Assembly: GCA_902573725.1 (NCBI GenBank)
Contig: CACGLE010000009.1
Span: 1-46,798, forward strand
Direction: 5' to 3'
DNA length: 46,798 nucleotides
Source of the DNA: an uncultured SAR116 cluster alpha proteobacterium
GTDB lineage: Bacteria > Pseudomonadota > Alphaproteobacteria > Puniceispirillales > Puniceispirillaceae
This document shows positions 1 to 9,960 of this stretch, piece by piece. Numbering within the stretch: the first letter of the stretch is position 1; each line of letters starts with the position of its first letter. The translations under genes and the position numbers were made by a program. The notes under the pieces were generated by a model, which made no database searches, was not told where the DNA came from, and was given only the letters and a program-made list of their open reading frames with translations.

Positions 1-1
1 C

Positions 2-220
2 CAAGAGGAACCAAAAAATATGGGTGGTTGGACATTTGTTCGTGATTATATTGAAGAAGCTATGCATCAATCTGGTTTAAATACAGATAGACCAATTTAT
101 TGTGGTAGAGATGCAGCTGCTTCACCCGCCACGGGTTCAGCGGGTCGTCATGCAAAGGAACAAAGAAGTCTTGTACAACAGTCATTGCTATTGTCTGAAA
201 CAAAAGCAGCAGCAGAATAA
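2..220 (+). CDS. sucA: 2-oxoglutarate dehydrogenase E1 component, C-terminal fragment (5' end outside window)
   Basis: Only the last 72 codons are present; the frame is open from base 2 to a TAA at 218-220. The fragment ends with a GRDAAASPATGS segment followed by a HAKEQRSLVQQSL segment, which corresponds to the conserved C-terminus of SucA (GR.xSASPAxG....H..EQ..LV..AL). SucA is the thiamine-diphosphate-dependent E1 that decarboxylates 2-oxoglutarate and succinylates the lipoyl group of SucB. sucB and lpd follow on the same strand, so the identification also rests on a standard operon order. An internal ATG at base 20 is not the real start. Confidence 0.9.
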   Translation, partial: QEEPKNMGGWTFVRDYIEEAMHQSGLNTDRPIYCGRDAAASPATGSAGRHAKEQRSLVQQSLLLSETKAAAE

Positions 221-259
221 ACTTAAACTTTAGTGCTTATCAAAGGAGATATCACGCGA

Positions 260-1468
260 ATGTCTATTGAAATTAAAGTCCCTGTTTTAGGTGAATCGGT
301 TGTTGAAGCTACAGTTGCTAAATGGATAAAAAACGTCGGCGAGAAAGTTAATGCTGATGAGCCCATAGTAGAGCTCGAGACTGACAAAGTGTCTCTTGAA
401 GTTCCTTCACCGAAGGCGGGGGTACTAACTGATATCGTTGCACAAGAAGGAGATACAGTTGAGGTGGACGCCATTTTAGCATTTTTACAAGAAGGCGCTG
501 TTGGAGCTGCTGAGACTAAGAAACCTATCGAAAATAAAAATGAAGAAGAAATACAACCACAGGCTGCAACCCTCTCTCCTGCGGTACGTAGGCTGGTAGA
601 AGAAAATAATTTAGATGCGAGCTCGATTTCAGCTTCAGGAAAAGACGGAAGATTAACAAAAGGGGATGTTTTATCTTTCCTAGAAAAAGAAGTATCCAAT
701 GTTCGTTCATCTTCAAGTGCTGGCTCAATATCTCACATATCTGAAACTCTTGAAAATAAAACAGATAATCTACGAGAAGAGCGAGTGCCTATGTCCCGAT
801 TAAGGCGTGTTATTGCGCAGAGGTTAAAAGAGGCACAAAATACAGCGGCAATGCTTACTACTTTCAATGAAGTAGATATGACTGCAGTAATGGAATTGCG
901 TTCTCAATATAAAGATAGTTTTGAGAAAAACCATGATGCTAGACTTGGTTTTATGGGATTTTTTGTGAAAGCCTGTATAGCAGGTTTGCGTGAGTTTCCA
1001 GCGGTTAACGCGGAAATAAACGGTAACGATATTATCTATAAAGATTATTATAATATTGGAGTTGCTGTAGGCACTCCTCAAGGACTGGTTGTTCCAGTTA
1101 TAAAAGACGCACATGATTTATCCATTGCAGAAATAGAGACCGCGGTTGCAGGATATGGATTAAAAGCTCGAGATGGCGGGCTTGCACCATCGGATATGTC
1201 TGGGGGAACCTTTACTATATCTAATGGCGGAGTTTATGGATCATTAATGTCTACCCCTATTCTAAATACTCCTCAGAGCGCTATCCTAGGAATGCATAAA
1301 ATACAGAAGCGACCCATTGCTGTTGCTGATGAAATAGTTATTCGCCCAATGATGTACATAGCGTTGTCTTACGATCACCGAATTATTGACGGAAGGGAAG
1401 CGGTATCATTTTTAGTTAGAGTAAAAGAATCAATAGAAGACCCAAGAAGATTGCTTTTAGACATATAA
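260..1468 (+). CDS. sucB: Dihydrolipoyllysine-residue succinyltransferase (E2 of 2-oxoglutarate dehydrogenase)
   Basis: E2 core of the 2-oxoglutarate dehydrogenase complex; it transfers succinyl from lipoyl-lysine to CoA. The 402 aa match the family's usual length. An N-terminal lipoyl domain has the lipoylated lysine in ETDKVSLEV (K43). A peripheral subunit-binding domain follows at about residues 108-145 ([11 protein letters not shown]...[12 protein letters not shown]). The C-terminal acyltransferase domain carries the DHRIIDG motif (H373, D377). I chose the ATG at 260 because AAGGAG lies at 243-248 and translation then begins at the lipoyl domain ([13 protein letters not shown]). A GTG at 233 would add nine residues and read through that ribosome-binding site. 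It lies between sucA and lpd, so the complex is probably made from one transcript. Confidence 0.96.
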   Translation: MSIEIKVPVLGESVVEATVAKWIKNVGEKVNADEPIVELETDKVSLEVPSPKAGVLTDIVAQEGDTVEVDAILAFLQEGAVGAAETKKPIENKNEEEIQPQAATLSPAVRRLVEENNLDASSISASGKDGRLTKGDVLSFLEKEVSNVRSSSSAGSISHISETLENKTDNLREERVPMSRLRRVIAQRLKEAQNTAAMLTTFNEVDMTAVMELRSQYKDSFEKNHDARLGFMGFFVKACIAGLREFPAVNAEINGNDIIYKDYYNIGVAVGTPQGLVVPVIKDAHDLSIAEIETAVAGYGLKARDGGLAPSDMSGGTFTISNGGVYGSLMSTPILNTPQSAILGMHKIQKRPIAVADEIVIRPMMYIALSYDHRIIDGREAVSFLVRVKESIEDPRRLLLDI

Positions 1469-1531
1469 ATCTGTTTACATTATTGGGCGAAAACTAAATT
1501 AAACAACCTATTTGGTAAAGGTATAAATAAA

Positions 1532-2941
1532 ATGATGGTGCAAAAATATGACCTAATTGTTATTGGTGCTGGACCTGGAGGCTATGTTGCTGCAATAAGA
1601 GCAGCTCAGTTGGGGATGAAAGTAGCATGCGTTGAAAAAAGAAGCACCCTCGGGGGGACATGTCTTAATGTTGGTTGTATCCCGTCTAAAGCTTTACTGA
1701 ATGCATCCGAAAAATTTGCAGAAGCAAAACAAAAACACCTGTCAACTCTCGGCATTGATGTAAGTCAGGTGAAATTAGACCTTAAAAAAATGCTAAAACA
1801 TAAATCAGATATTGTATCTGGTCTTACCACTGGTATTAGTCAGCTTTTTGCAAAAAATAAAGTTTCCCATTTAATCGGTTCCGCTCAAATAACTTCCTCT
1901 GGTGTGATTAATATTATAGAGGGTCGCGATGAAGGGGAATTCAAAGCTGACAAAATTATAATAGCAACTGGTTCTGAGCCAACTAGCCTACCTTCAATGT
2001 CAATTGATGAGAAACAAATTATTTCTTCAACAGGTGCTTTAGATCTCACAGAATTACCAAAAAAGCTCGTAGTTGTGGGGGGCGGGTATATTGGTCTCGA
2101 AATGGGTGCTGTTTGGTCACGCCTTGGATCAGAAGTTGAGGTTGTTGATTTTTTACCACGCATTTTGCCAGGGATGGATGCCGAGATTGCCACTAAGTTC
2201 AAAGCTATTTTGGAGAAGCAGGGTATAAAATTTAATTTAGGGAAAGGTGTTAAGGAGGCAAAGAAAGCGAAATCATCTATAAGCCTAATCTTGCAAGATA
2301 GTAAAACAAAAGAGGAAAGTAAACTGAGTTGCAACGTTGTATTAGTTGCTATTGGTCGTAAACCATACATTGAGGGTCTCGGCCTAGAGAAGTTAGGGAT
2401 TGAGCTCACTGAGAAAGGGCAGATTAAGGTAGATCATAATTTTCAAACAAATAGGGAGGGCATTTACGCTATTGGAGATGTTATTGAGGGTCCTATGCTT
2501 GCACATAAAGCGGAAGAGGATGGAGTGGCGGCTGTAGAAATTATGGCAGGACATTCTGGGCATGTGGATTACTCTCTTGTACCAGGGATTGTTTACACAG
2601 CACCAGAGGTTGCAACTATTGGCCTTACTGAAGAACAAATTAAAGATAAAGGTATTTCTTACAATAAAGGTGTTTTTCCATTTCTTGCAAACAGTCGAGC
2701 AAGAGCAACCGGGCATACCGATGGCCTGGTAAAATTACTTGCTGATAAGAAAACAGACAAACTTCTAGGTGCTCATATCATAGGTTATGAGGCGGGAACT
2801 ATGATACATGAAATAGCAGTTGGTATGTCATTTGGCTCATCTGCAGAGGATATTGCTCGCACTTGTCATGGGCATCCAACAATGAATGAGGCTGTAAAAG
2901 AAGCTGCGCTTGCAATTGGCACCGGCGCTATTCATATTTAA
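1532..2941 (+). CDS. lpd: Dihydrolipoyl dehydrogenase (E3)
   Basis: Flavoprotein disulfide reductase that reoxidises dihydrolipoamide with NAD+ as the shared E3 subunit of 2-oxo acid dehydrogenase complexes. The 469 aa are typical. The FAD-binding GxGxxG is at residues 12-17 (GAGPGG). The redox-active cysteines are in GGTCLNVGC (C44, C49). A second Rossmann motif (VVGGGYIGLE) binds NAD. The C-terminal dimerisation domain holds the HGHPTMNE motif, with the catalytic His about 448 and Glu about 453. Position directly after sucB suggests this copy serves 2-oxoglutarate dehydrogenase. The gene opens with two consecutive ATG codons, so the exact start could be three bases later. Confidence 0.97.
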   Translation: MMVQKYDLIVIGAGPGGYVAAIRAAQLGMKVACVEKRSTLGGTCLNVGCIPSKALLNASEKFAEAKQKHLSTLGIDVSQVKLDLKKMLKHKSDIVSGLTTGISQLFAKNKVSHLIGSAQITSSGVINIIEGRDEGEFKADKIIIATGSEPTSLPSMSIDEKQIISSTGALDLTELPKKLVVVGGGYIGLEMGAVWSRLGSEVEVVDFLPRILPGMDAEIATKFKAILEKQGIKFNLGKGVKEAKKAKSSISLILQDSKTKEESKLSCNVVLVAIGRKPYIEGLGLEKLGIELTEKGQIKVDHNFQTNREGIYAIGDVIEGPMLAHKAEEDGVAAVEIMAGHSGHVDYSLVPGIVYTAPEVATIGLTEEQIKDKGISYNKGVFPFLANSRARATGHTDGLVKLLADKKTDKLLGAHIIGYEAGTMIHEIAVGMSFGSSAEDIARTCHGHPTMNEAVKEAALAIGTGAIHI

Positions 2942-2974
2942 GAAATCAGACTATTTTGAACTGACTTACTATTT

Positions 2975-3901
2975 TCAAGCTTCTTTGGCACGTGGATGTG
3001 TTTGTTGGTGAATTTCTGAAAGCTGCTCCGTATCAATATGAGTATAACGTTGTGTGGTTGATAGGCTTGAATGACCAAGTAATTCTTGAATAGCTCTTAA
3101 ATCACCTCCAGCAGACAAAAGATGAGTTGCGAAAGCATGTCGCAATGTGTGAGGTGTCGTTTCTGAAGGAAGATTAGCAGTGATCCTTAGTTTCTCAACC
3201 ATTCTTTGTACTGCTCTCGGCCCAAGCGGTAGTCCCCTTTTTGATAAAAAAATGGGTTTATTATGCTCAAGCCTAAAAGGGCAGCTTTGAATTGCAGTTT
3301 GCAGTGACTCTGCCACGACTGGTAAGACAGGGACATCTCTAGTTTTCCCCCCTTTCCCAATAATTCTGAGCCAATTCGGGTCAGAAAGATGTGCAGGTGT
3401 AATGCTAAGTGTCTCTGCTAATCGAAGCCCGCATCCATACATAAGGTATAAAATTGCTATATCTCTATTATTTTCCCAAGTTTGATTAGACCTTTTTTTA
3501 ACTAATTCAAGTAATAAGGATGCATCACTTACACTGATAGCCTTTGGGAGTGAAATTGGCAATTTGGGAGATTTCATCCAGCTTATATCTAAATTTTTAA
3601 AAATCTTATGGCGATTACAATAACGGCTAAAACTTCGTAAAGCAGAAACCCGCCTTGCAATTGTTGTTTTTGCGCACTCAGACTCATACATTTCGGAAAG
3701 CCAAACTCTAAAAGTGGTCCTACTTGGCTTGAAATCGACCTCATTATATCTTGTTAGACAACCAATATAGTTTGCGAGATCCCCTTTATACGCCTCTATT
3801 GTGTGAGATTGATAATGTTTTACAGATGAAAGCCAACCTAACCAACTGTTGATATATTTAGCAAATATTTTTGCATCAATATTAGAGGAGTTCATTGTCA
3901 T
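2975..3901 (-). CDS. xerC: Tyrosine recombinase XerC
   Basis: Site-specific tyrosine recombinase of the XerC/XerD system that resolves chromosome dimers at dif. The 308 aa fit the family. An N-terminal SAM-like core-binding domain covers about residues 10-105. The catalytic domain has all expected residues: R160 (GCGLRLAE), K183 (GKGGK), H251 and R254 (HTLRH), H277 (LLGHSSL) and nucleophile Y286 (RYTH). XerC rather than XerD is inferred from the overlap with a DUF484 gene, a pairing also known around enterobacterial xerC. It is the last gene of a leftward tal-DUF484-xerC unit and converges on lpd. The ATG overlaps the end of the DUF484 gene by 20 bases. Confidence 0.93.
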   Translation of the reverse strand: MTMNSSNIDAKIFAKYINSWLGWLSSVKHYQSHTIEAYKGDLANYIGCLTRYNEVDFKPSRTTFRVWLSEMYESECAKTTIARRVSALRSFSRYCNRHKIFKNLDISWMKSPKLPISLPKAISVSDASLLLELVKKRSNQTWENNRDIAILYLMYGCGLRLAETLSITPAHLSDPNWLRIIGKGGKTRDVPVLPVVAESLQTAIQSCPFRLEHNKPIFLSKRGLPLGPRAVQRMVEKLRITANLPSETTPHTLRHAFATHLLSAGGDLRAIQELLGHSSLSTTQRYTHIDTEQLSEIHQQTHPRAKEA

Positions 3902-4616
3902 ATTTCTCTATTTTTAGATTTAATATAGTTGCTAAACATGTTCCTATAATGTTGGATAAATTGGAAAATATTTCGTTTGTATTGCCAAGTTGAAAACTAT
4001 TCTTGTCTCGTCCAGCTAATAAAAGAACCGACCCTGATATTTGGGCGGGAAAATTTTTTGGTAAGGAAATGACAGCTATAGACGCCTTAGGGTTGGAGAA
4101 TAAGGTTAAACCCAATTCTGGTGGTGGGCCAAGATAAACAGACTTAGCTTCATTTATTTTTTGAATTTGCTTGGCAGGTAGCACAAGAAAACCATATTCT
4201 TCAGCATCTTTGATGGCAAATTCTTTTGGCATTAGAAGCCTTGCACCTGCAAGCTCAAGAATCAAAGGTAATTTTTCATCTACCATATTTGAAAACTGTT
4301 CCAAATTCCTAATACGTATAAAAGCAATTGCGACTTTAAGTAATCTTTGCCATTTTTTCGTATTATCTTCTACACTGTCAATTAATGACAAATTTTTTTC
4401 TGAAAGTATGCGCGTCTCTTCCCTCGCTCGTTTTGCAATTTCTCCAGTAACGTCAATTATATTGCTAGCTATTTTTTGGTTGTTGAACTTTGCAGTTTGA
4501 TTTGATTTTTCTTTTGAAAGAATTTTGACTTGTGCATTAAGATATGTCTTCAAATAATCTGGATTATTTTCAAGAAATACAGATACTAATTTTTCATCGA
4601 TGATGTCATTGCTCAT
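3882..4616 (-). CDS. DUF484 family protein (GAF-like)
   Basis: A 244-aa protein of the DUF484 family. The N-terminus carries the family hallmark in which a helical segment ends in FLENNPDYLKTY. A coiled helix follows, and the C-terminal half looks GAF-like. No biochemical role is established. Its translational overlap with xerC is the only functional hint and suggests co-expression with chromosome-dimer resolution. I start it at the ATG at 4616 (MSNDIIDEK), preceded by an AAGGG, rather than at an upstream in-frame start at 4679 that would put a polar extension inside the tal end region. The nearest gene upstream is tal, 32 bases away. Confidence 0.82.
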   Translation of the reverse strand: MSNDIIDEKLVSVFLENNPDYLKTYLNAQVKILSKEKSNQTAKFNNQKIASNIIDVTGEIAKRAREETRILSEKNLSLIDSVEDNTKKWQRLLKVAIAFIRIRNLEQFSNMVDEKLPLILELAGARLLMPKEFAIKDAEEYGFLVLPAKQIQKINEAKSVYLGPPPELGLTLFSNPKASIAVISLPKNFPAQISGSVLLLAGRDKNSFQLGNTNEIFSNLSNIIGTCLATILNLKIEKYDNELL

Positions 4617-4648
4617 ACCAGAGCCCTTTTGGTTGCTATTCTTAGACT

Positions 4649-5302
4649 TTACAAAATTGACTGACCTGTTGACTTCCAATCAGCTAAGAAATCAGCTAAT
4701 CCCTTATCTGTTAAAGGATGCTTGTACATTTGAAGCATAATTTTCGGAGGAATTGTGGCAACATCAGCCCCCACTAAAGCAGCATCAACCACATGTTGAA
4801 CACTTCTAACTGAAGCTACCAAAATTTCAGTTGAATAATTATAATTAGAATAAACCTCTGCAATTTCACTTATCAGGTTCATTCCAACAGACCCTATATC
4901 ATCTAACCTTCCAACAAAAGGAGAAATAAAGCTTGCTCCGGCTTTTGCTGCTAGTAAGGCTTGCGCTGTCGAAAAGCATAATGTTACATTTACTAAAATA
5001 TTTTGACTACGTAAGCTAGCACATGCTTTTAAGCCATCTGATGTTAACGGAAGTTTTACTGTTACGTTACTTGCAATTTCAGCCAGCCGTTTTCCTTCAT
5101 CCATCATTCCATGATAGTCTGTCGCAGTAACCTCAGCACTGATAGGACCAGAGATAATACCACAAATTTCTTCAATGGCTTCAATAATATTGCGTCCAGA
5201 TTTAGCAATCAAAGAGGGGTTAGTCGTAATCCCATCAACTAGACCTGTTTGATTGAGTTCCGAAATTTCGTTAATATCAGCAGTATCCAAGAATAATTTC
5301 AT
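4649..5302 (-). CDS. tal: Transaldolase, small TalC/FSA-like type
   Basis: Class I aldolase fold of 217 aa, the compact transaldolase/fructose-6-phosphate aldolase subfamily (MKLFLDTAD start, GITTNPSL motif). Visible active-site residues are D6, Glu57 (SAEVTA) and Schiff-base lysine K83 (NVTVKLPLT). The phenylalanine in SPFVGR replaces the tyrosine found in E. coli FSA. FSA has Gln where this protein has Glu, so the residues favour true transaldolase (sedoheptulose-7-P + glyceraldehyde-3-P exchange, pentose-phosphate pathway) over aldolase activity. An AGGG lies 7 bases before the ATG. It is divergent from priA across a 110-base gap. Confidence 0.93.
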   Translation of the reverse strand: MKLFLDTADINEISELNQTGLVDGITTNPSLIAKSGRNIIEAIEEICGIISGPISAEVTATDYHGMMDEGKRLAEIASNVTVKLPLTSDGLKACASLRSQNILVNVTLCFSTAQALLAAKAGASFISPFVGRLDDIGSVGMNLISEIAEVYSNYNYSTEILVASVRSVQHVVDAALVGADVATIPPKIMLQMYKHPLTDKGLADFLADWKSTGQSIL

Positions 5303-5340
5303 GACGAGTCCCTGATTGGTTAATTTTTGTGAGGTAGATT

Positions 5341-5369
5341 TTGCAGTCTTTTTATGTTTAGTCTACAGT
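5341..5369 (+). promoter_or_regulatory. Predicted sigma70-type promoter of priA
   Basis: TTGCAG (5341-5346), a 17-base spacer and TACAGT (5364-5369) form a good -35/-10 pair, 43 bases before the priA ATG. It lies in the tal/priA divergent gap. The prediction is from pattern only. Transcription would start near 5375, inside the inverted repeat listed next. Confidence 0.55.
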
Positions 5370-5370
5370 T

Positions 5371-5392
5371 TTGTTGCGTGTGCTTGCAACAA
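5371..5392. repeat. 7-bp inverted repeat at the predicted priA transcription start
   Basis: TTGTTGC (5371-5377) and GCAACAA (5386-5392) are perfect reverse complements separated by 8 bases. The repeat begins two bases after the predicted -10 box and ends 20 bases before the priA ATG. It could be an operator covering the start site or a hairpin at the mRNA 5' end. I recognise no known regulator site in it. Confidence 0.5.
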
Positions 5393-5412
5393 TAAATCTA
5401 TGACGGTTTGAA

Positions 5413-7674
5413 ATGGCTTTTTTACGAGACAATCTAGTTAAAAAAAATGAACTACTTTTTTTGATAGCCAAAGTAAGAGTCTCTGTCCCGATATCTTCAC
5501 AAAATTCTCAAAATGAAAAAAGTGAATTTGATTATCTTGTAAGCAAAGGCACACAGATTCAAATTGGCAACATTGTAAAAGTGTCTTTCAGAAATCGGAC
5601 TTTATGGGGAGTGGTTTACAGTCTTGAATATGAGACTAAAATTAAGCATTCAAAATTAAAACAAATTTTGTCCATCAGTGGCTTGTCTCCAATTAAACTA
5701 TGCAATCTTAAATTTTTAGAGAAAGTAAGTGAATGGACAATGGCACCATTCGGACAAGTACTTCGTGCGCTGCTATCTGCGCCAAATGCATATAAGAATG
5801 AAACCCCAATATTTCTCTATAGTCTATCCTCAGCAGCTCTATTTGAAATGGAGAATTTATCTAAAGCAAGAAAAAAGGTTATTAATTGGTGCATGCAAAA
5901 AACACCTGTTTCAATTAATACCCTTTGTAAAGAGATAGGAGTAAGTAGGAATACCATAAATTCGATGTTTCAGGAGGGTCAGCTCGAGAGGGTACAAAAT
6001 TCTTTAAAACCAAAAGAAGATACGCAAACCATTCTTAAACGTTTAAAAACAGCTATTCGTGCAGCAAGCAAATTAAATCTCAGCAACGAACAACAGCAAG
6101 CGGCCGACCAAATCATTGTGCATGAAAATAAATTTAATATTGTGCTACTTGATGGTGTTACAGGTTCGGGTAAAACGGAAGTTTATTTTGAATTAGTAAA
6201 AAGGCAAATATTATCTGGCAACCAATGCTTAATTTTATTACCTGAAATTGTTCTCACTGCAGGTTGGGTTGATAGATTTAATAAATGGTTCGGGTTTACT
6301 CCATATATTTGGCATTCTGGTATTACAGCGAGCAAAAAAAAGATTATATGGCGCCATATAAACGAGGGATATCCAGGGGTGGTGGTTGGTGCACGTTCAG
6401 CCTTATTTCTTCCTTTTAGCAGTTTGAGTGTAATTGTGGTCGATGAAGAACATGATGTGGGTTATAAGCAAGAAGAACAAGTAATTTACAATGCTAGGGA
6501 TATGGCTATTCTTCGTGCTAAACTTTCTGAATGCAACATTATTCTTGCAAGCGCAACTCCTTCTCTAGAAAGCTGGACAAACATGTTATCTGGGCGCTAT
6601 CAGCACATAACGCTCACAAACAGATATGGTCTCGCTACTATGCCAGACATTCAAACGATTGATATAACTAAAAATAAAACTTTGTTCGGCAAATGGATAA
6701 GTGAGCCTTTAATTTCAAATATAAAGGAAAAGTTAAATTCGAAACAACAGGTATTGTTATATTTAAATCGTAGGGGGTATGCACCAATTAGCGTTTGCAA
6801 TGGGTGCGGCATGAAGCAAAGTTGCCATCAATGTGATAGCTTACTTGTTACACACAGACTAAGCAATTTGCTGCGTTGTCATCAGTGTGGTGTTTCTCGC
6901 CCATTTGAAAATAAGTGTCAGTCTTGCGGGCAAACAGACACTATTCAGCTAGTAGGTCCAGGTGTTGAGCGTCTAGCTGAGGAGGTGTATGAGCTTTTTC
7001 CATATGCAAGAGTAACAATTCTCTCAAGTGATACGCTTTCCAACCCTAAGCAAATAGAGCCCACGATTAAATCTATTGAGAAGGGAGAAGTTGACATTAT
7101 TATTGGGACGCAAATGGTTTCAAAAGGGCATCATTTTCCAAAATTAACTTGTGTTGCTGTAATTGACGGTGACTTTGGATTATCTGGGGGTGATTTGCGT
7201 GCTGGAGAAAGAACATTTCAGATGTTAACACAAGTCGCTGGAAGGTCCGGACGAGCGAACCAAAGAGGGACGGTTTTTATTCAAACGTCAGAGCCATTTC
7301 ACCCAGTTTTGCAAGCTTTGAAAACACAAAAAAGAGATAACTATTTTAAATTAGAATTAGAGATGCGGGATTCTGCAAATATGCCCCCTTACAGAAGGCT
7401 TGCTGCAATAATCTACTCGAGTATAGATGAAACTGCTATCACAACCTATGTTAAAAAATTGGCTAATCTTAAACCACAATTTGAAGATGTATATATTCAT
7501 GGGCCTGCACCTGCGCCAATTTATAAAATAAAGGGACGACATAGATTTAGATTTTTAGTAAATGCTCCAAAAAAAGTAAATATGCAGAAAATCATTCATA
7601 GTTGGCATTCAAGTCTAGTAATGCCAGCTATAATTAGAAGGCAAATTGATATAGATCCCTATAATTTTATGTAG
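5413..7674 (+). CDS. priA: Primosomal protein N' (replication restart helicase PriA)
   Basis: DNA helicase that recognises stalled forks and loads the replisome. The 753 aa are full length. The N-terminal 3'-DNA-binding domain covers about residues 15-110. Walker A is GVTGSGKT (248-255) and the DEEH box is at 344-347. Eight cysteines forming the two zinc sites lie at 462, 465, 471, 474, 489, 492, 502 and 505. The helicase motif VAGRSGR lies in the second RecA lobe. It is divergent from tal and sits upstream of the F1 operon, a common alphaproteobacterial arrangement. No convincing Shine-Dalgarno precedes the ATG. Confidence 0.96.
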   Translation: MAFLRDNLVKKNELLFLIAKVRVSVPISSQNSQNEKSEFDYLVSKGTQIQIGNIVKVSFRNRTLWGVVYSLEYETKIKHSKLKQILSISGLSPIKLCNLKFLEKVSEWTMAPFGQVLRALLSAPNAYKNETPIFLYSLSSAALFEMENLSKARKKVINWCMQKTPVSINTLCKEIGVSRNTINSMFQEGQLERVQNSLKPKEDTQTILKRLKTAIRAASKLNLSNEQQQAADQIIVHENKFNIVLLDGVTGSGKTEVYFELVKRQILSGNQCLILLPEIVLTAGWVDRFNKWFGFTPYIWHSGITASKKKIIWRHINEGYPGVVVGARSALFLPFSSLSVIVVDEEHDVGYKQEEQVIYNARDMAILRAKLSECNIILASATPSLESWTNMLSGRYQHITLTNRYGLATMPDIQTIDITKNKTLFGKWISEPLISNIKEKLNSKQQVLLYLNRRGYAPISVCNGCGMKQSCHQCDSLLVTHRLSNLLRCHQCGVSRPFENKCQSCGQTDTIQLVGPGVERLAEEVYELFPYARVTILSSDTLSNPKQIEPTIKSIEKGEVDIIIGTQMVSKGHHFPKLTCVAVIDGDFGLSGGDLRAGERTFQMLTQVAGRSGRANQRGTVFIQTSEPFHPVLQALKTQKRDNYFKLELEMRDSANMPPYRRLAAIIYSSIDETAITTYVKKLANLKPQFEDVYIHGPAPAPIYKIKGRHRFRFLVNAPKKVNMQKIIHSWHSSLVMPAIIRRQIDIDPYNFM

Positions 7675-7833
7675 TTATGCCGGGAATAAAAAAATAGCAA
7701 ATTTTTTAGTGTTAATATAGATACAAATACTTGCCTTTACAGTGGTCGTATGATAGCTCACTATGATGAGATTGTTGAACATGTTCGTGACATCTGATGG
7801 ATGTTTCGTTCAGGGTTAAAAAAGGGTTTAAAT

Positions 7834-8388
7834 GTGAGTACGATAACAGCCGGTTTGGCTGGCAGATATGCAACAGCTTTGTACCAGTTAGCTATTGAGT
7901 CCAAGCAAGTTGACAGTATTTTACAAGACCTCAATTCCTTTAAAGGATTAATTGACGGTAATCCAGATCTACAAAAATTAATTTATTCCCCAGTGTTTGG
8001 AGCAGACGAAAAATCAGCATCAGTAACTAAAATATTGCAGCAAGCTGACACAAATCGGTTAGTTGTGCAATTTGTTGGAACAATTGCTAAAAACGGTCGT
8101 TTGTTTGCAATCTCAAATATCATTTCTGCGTTTAATAAAGAAGTTGATAAAAGGCGCGGAAAAATATTAGCTGAAGTTGTGTCAGCTGTTCCGCTCAACG
8201 ATGGGCGTCAGGCGCAAATTCAGAAATCGATTATATCTATTGCGGGAGCCAAAGATGTGTCGCTCGTTATGCGGGTTGATCCATCTTTGATTGGTGGTCT
8301 TGTAATTCGTATCGGATCTCGTATGATCGATACATCACTTAAAACTAAACTGAACAGGCTAGAAACGGCCATGAAGGGTGTTACATAA
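7834..8388 (+). CDS. atpH: ATP synthase F1 subunit delta
   Basis: Delta subunit (OSCP equivalent) of the peripheral stalk linking F1 to Fo. The sequence has the family start [15 protein letters not shown] and the C-terminal [21 protein letters not shown] signature. I prefer the GTG at 7834 because it gives [16 protein letters not shown], the usual length before the GRYA motif, and follows an AAAAAAGGG with suitable spacing. An in-frame ATG at 7801 would add 11 basic residues without a ribosome-binding site. From 7834 the protein is 184 aa. The stop overlaps the atpA start by one base (TAATG), indicating coupled translation. The 159-base gap after priA probably holds the operon promoter, but I see no clear -35/-10 pair. 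Confidence 0.92.
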   Translation: MSTITAGLAGRYATALYQLAIESKQVDSILQDLNSFKGLIDGNPDLQKLIYSPVFGADEKSASVTKILQQADTNRLVVQFVGTIAKNGRLFAISNIISAFNKEVDKRRGKILAEVVSAVPLNDGRQAQIQKSIISIAGAKDVSLVMRVDPSLIGGLVIRIGSRMIDTSLKTKLNRLETAMKGVT

Positions 8389-9920
8389 TGGATATCCGAG
8401 CAGCTGAAATTTCAGCAATTTTAAAAGAGCAAATTACTAATTTCGGTAAGGAAGCAGAGGTAGCCGAAGTCGGCAGAGTATTGTCTGTTGGAGATGGTAT
8501 TGCCCGTGTGTATGGGCTTGACCAGGTACAAGCTGGTGAATTAGTTGAATTCGACAATAATGTTAAGGGAATGGCACTTAATCTTGAAACGGATAATGTC
8601 GGAGTTGTGATTTTCGGAGATGACCGAGGTATTCAAGAAGGCGATGTTGTTAGGCGTACAGAAACAATTGTTGATACGCCCATTGGAAAGGGCCTGTTGG
8701 GACGTGTTGTTGATGCTCTTGGAAACCCAATAGATGGTAAAGGTCAAATTAAAGATGTTAAGAGAGGTAGGGTTGAAGTTAAAGCTCCTGGTATCATGCC
8801 TCGGCAATCGGTGTTTGAGCCTATGCAAACAGGATTAAAGGCTATTGATAGTTTGATTCCAGTCGGTCGTGGTCAGCGCGAACTTATAATTGGAGATCGG
8901 CAGACCGGAAAAACATCCATCGCGTTGGATACTTTTATCAATCAAAAATTTATTAATGGTTCAGCAAATAAAGATAGTGATAAATTATTTTGTATTTATG
9001 TTGCAGTTGGTCAGAAGCGCTCTACGGTAGCGCAATTTGTGCGTGCATTAGAGGAAAATGGTGCGTTAGAATATTCAATAGTGGTGGCCGCAACTGCATC
9101 AGAGCCAGCTCCTATGCAATTTTTAGCCCCATATACAGCAGCTGCAATGGGGGAATATTTTAGAGATAATGGTATGCACTCTCTTGTTGTTTATGATGAT
9201 TTATCTAAGCAGGCTGTTGCTTATCGCCAGATGAGTTTATTGCTTCGTCGCCCACCTGGACGTGAAGCTTATCCAGGAGATGTTTTTTATCTCCACTCTC
9301 GTTTGTTAGAGCGGGCAGCTAAGCTAAATGAAGCAAATGGATCTGGTTCAATGACAGCATTACCAATCATAGAAACGCAGGCAGGAGACGTTTCTGCTTA
9401 TATTCCAACAAACGTAATATCAATTACTGATGGGCAGATATTCCTAGAGACTGATTTATTTTACAAAGGTATTCGACCGGCTGTGAATGTTGGTTTGTCT
9501 GTATCACGGGTTGGTTCTTCGGCTCAGATAAAAGCCATGAAACAAGTCGCGGGCTCCATCAAATTAGAACTAGCCCAATATCGTGAAATGGCAGCCTTTG
9601 CCCAGTTTGCTTCTGATATGGACGCATCAACTCGCCAATTGCTTGAGCGAGGAGCTAGATTAACAGAGTTGTTAAAACAACCACAATATTCTCCAATGCC
9701 AGTGGAAGAGCAAGTTGTTGTGTTATTTGCGGGTGTAAATGGATATTTGGATAAAATTGCGCTCGCTGATATAGGAAGATTCGAAAGTGGATTGTTAGAT
9801 GCTTTACGGGGTTCTGGAAAAGAAATTTTAGACAATATTCGCGCTGAGAATAAAATATCTGATGATACTGAAAGTAAGTTGAAGGAAGCCGTTGAAGCAT
9901 TCACAAAGAGCTTTGCATAA
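8388..9920 (+). CDS. atpA: ATP synthase F1 subunit alpha
   Basis: Non-catalytic nucleotide-binding subunit of the F1 hexamer. The 510 aa are typical. Features are the N-terminal beta-barrel, the P-loop GDRQTGKT (169-176) and the [10 protein letters not shown] segment, whose arginine corresponds to the finger that reaches the catalytic site. It is coupled to atpH by a TAATG overlap and followed 40 bases later by atpG. Confidence 0.98.
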   Translation: MDIRAAEISAILKEQITNFGKEAEVAEVGRVLSVGDGIARVYGLDQVQAGELVEFDNNVKGMALNLETDNVGVVIFGDDRGIQEGDVVRRTETIVDTPIGKGLLGRVVDALGNPIDGKGQIKDVKRGRVEVKAPGIMPRQSVFEPMQTGLKAIDSLIPVGRGQRELIIGDRQTGKTSIALDTFINQKFINGSANKDSDKLFCIYVAVGQKRSTVAQFVRALEENGALEYSIVVAATASEPAPMQFLAPYTAAAMGEYFRDNGMHSLVVYDDLSKQAVAYRQMSLLLRRPPGREAYPGDVFYLHSRLLERAAKLNEANGSGSMTALPIIETQAGDVSAYIPTNVISITDGQIFLETDLFYKGIRPAVNVGLSVSRVGSSAQIKAMKQVAGSIKLELAQYREMAAFAQFASDMDASTRQLLERGARLTELLKQPQYSPMPVEEQVVVLFAGVNGYLDKIALADIGRFESGLLDALRGSGKEILDNIRAENKISDDTESKLKEAVEAFTKSFA

Positions 9921-9960
9921 TTTAACTTTAAATAGTTTTAAGTAAAAGGATAATTGGCAT

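Noticed and set aside
233-259. sucB start at GTG 233
   Set aside because: It would translate the AAGGAG ribosome-binding site at 243-248 and add residues before the standard MSIEIKVP lipoyl-domain start.
7777-7786. GAACATGTTC palindrome as an SOS (LexA) box before atpH
   Set aside because: The alphaproteobacterial LexA site is a direct GTTC-N7-GTTC repeat, and an SOS box before ATP synthase has no functional sense; probably chance.
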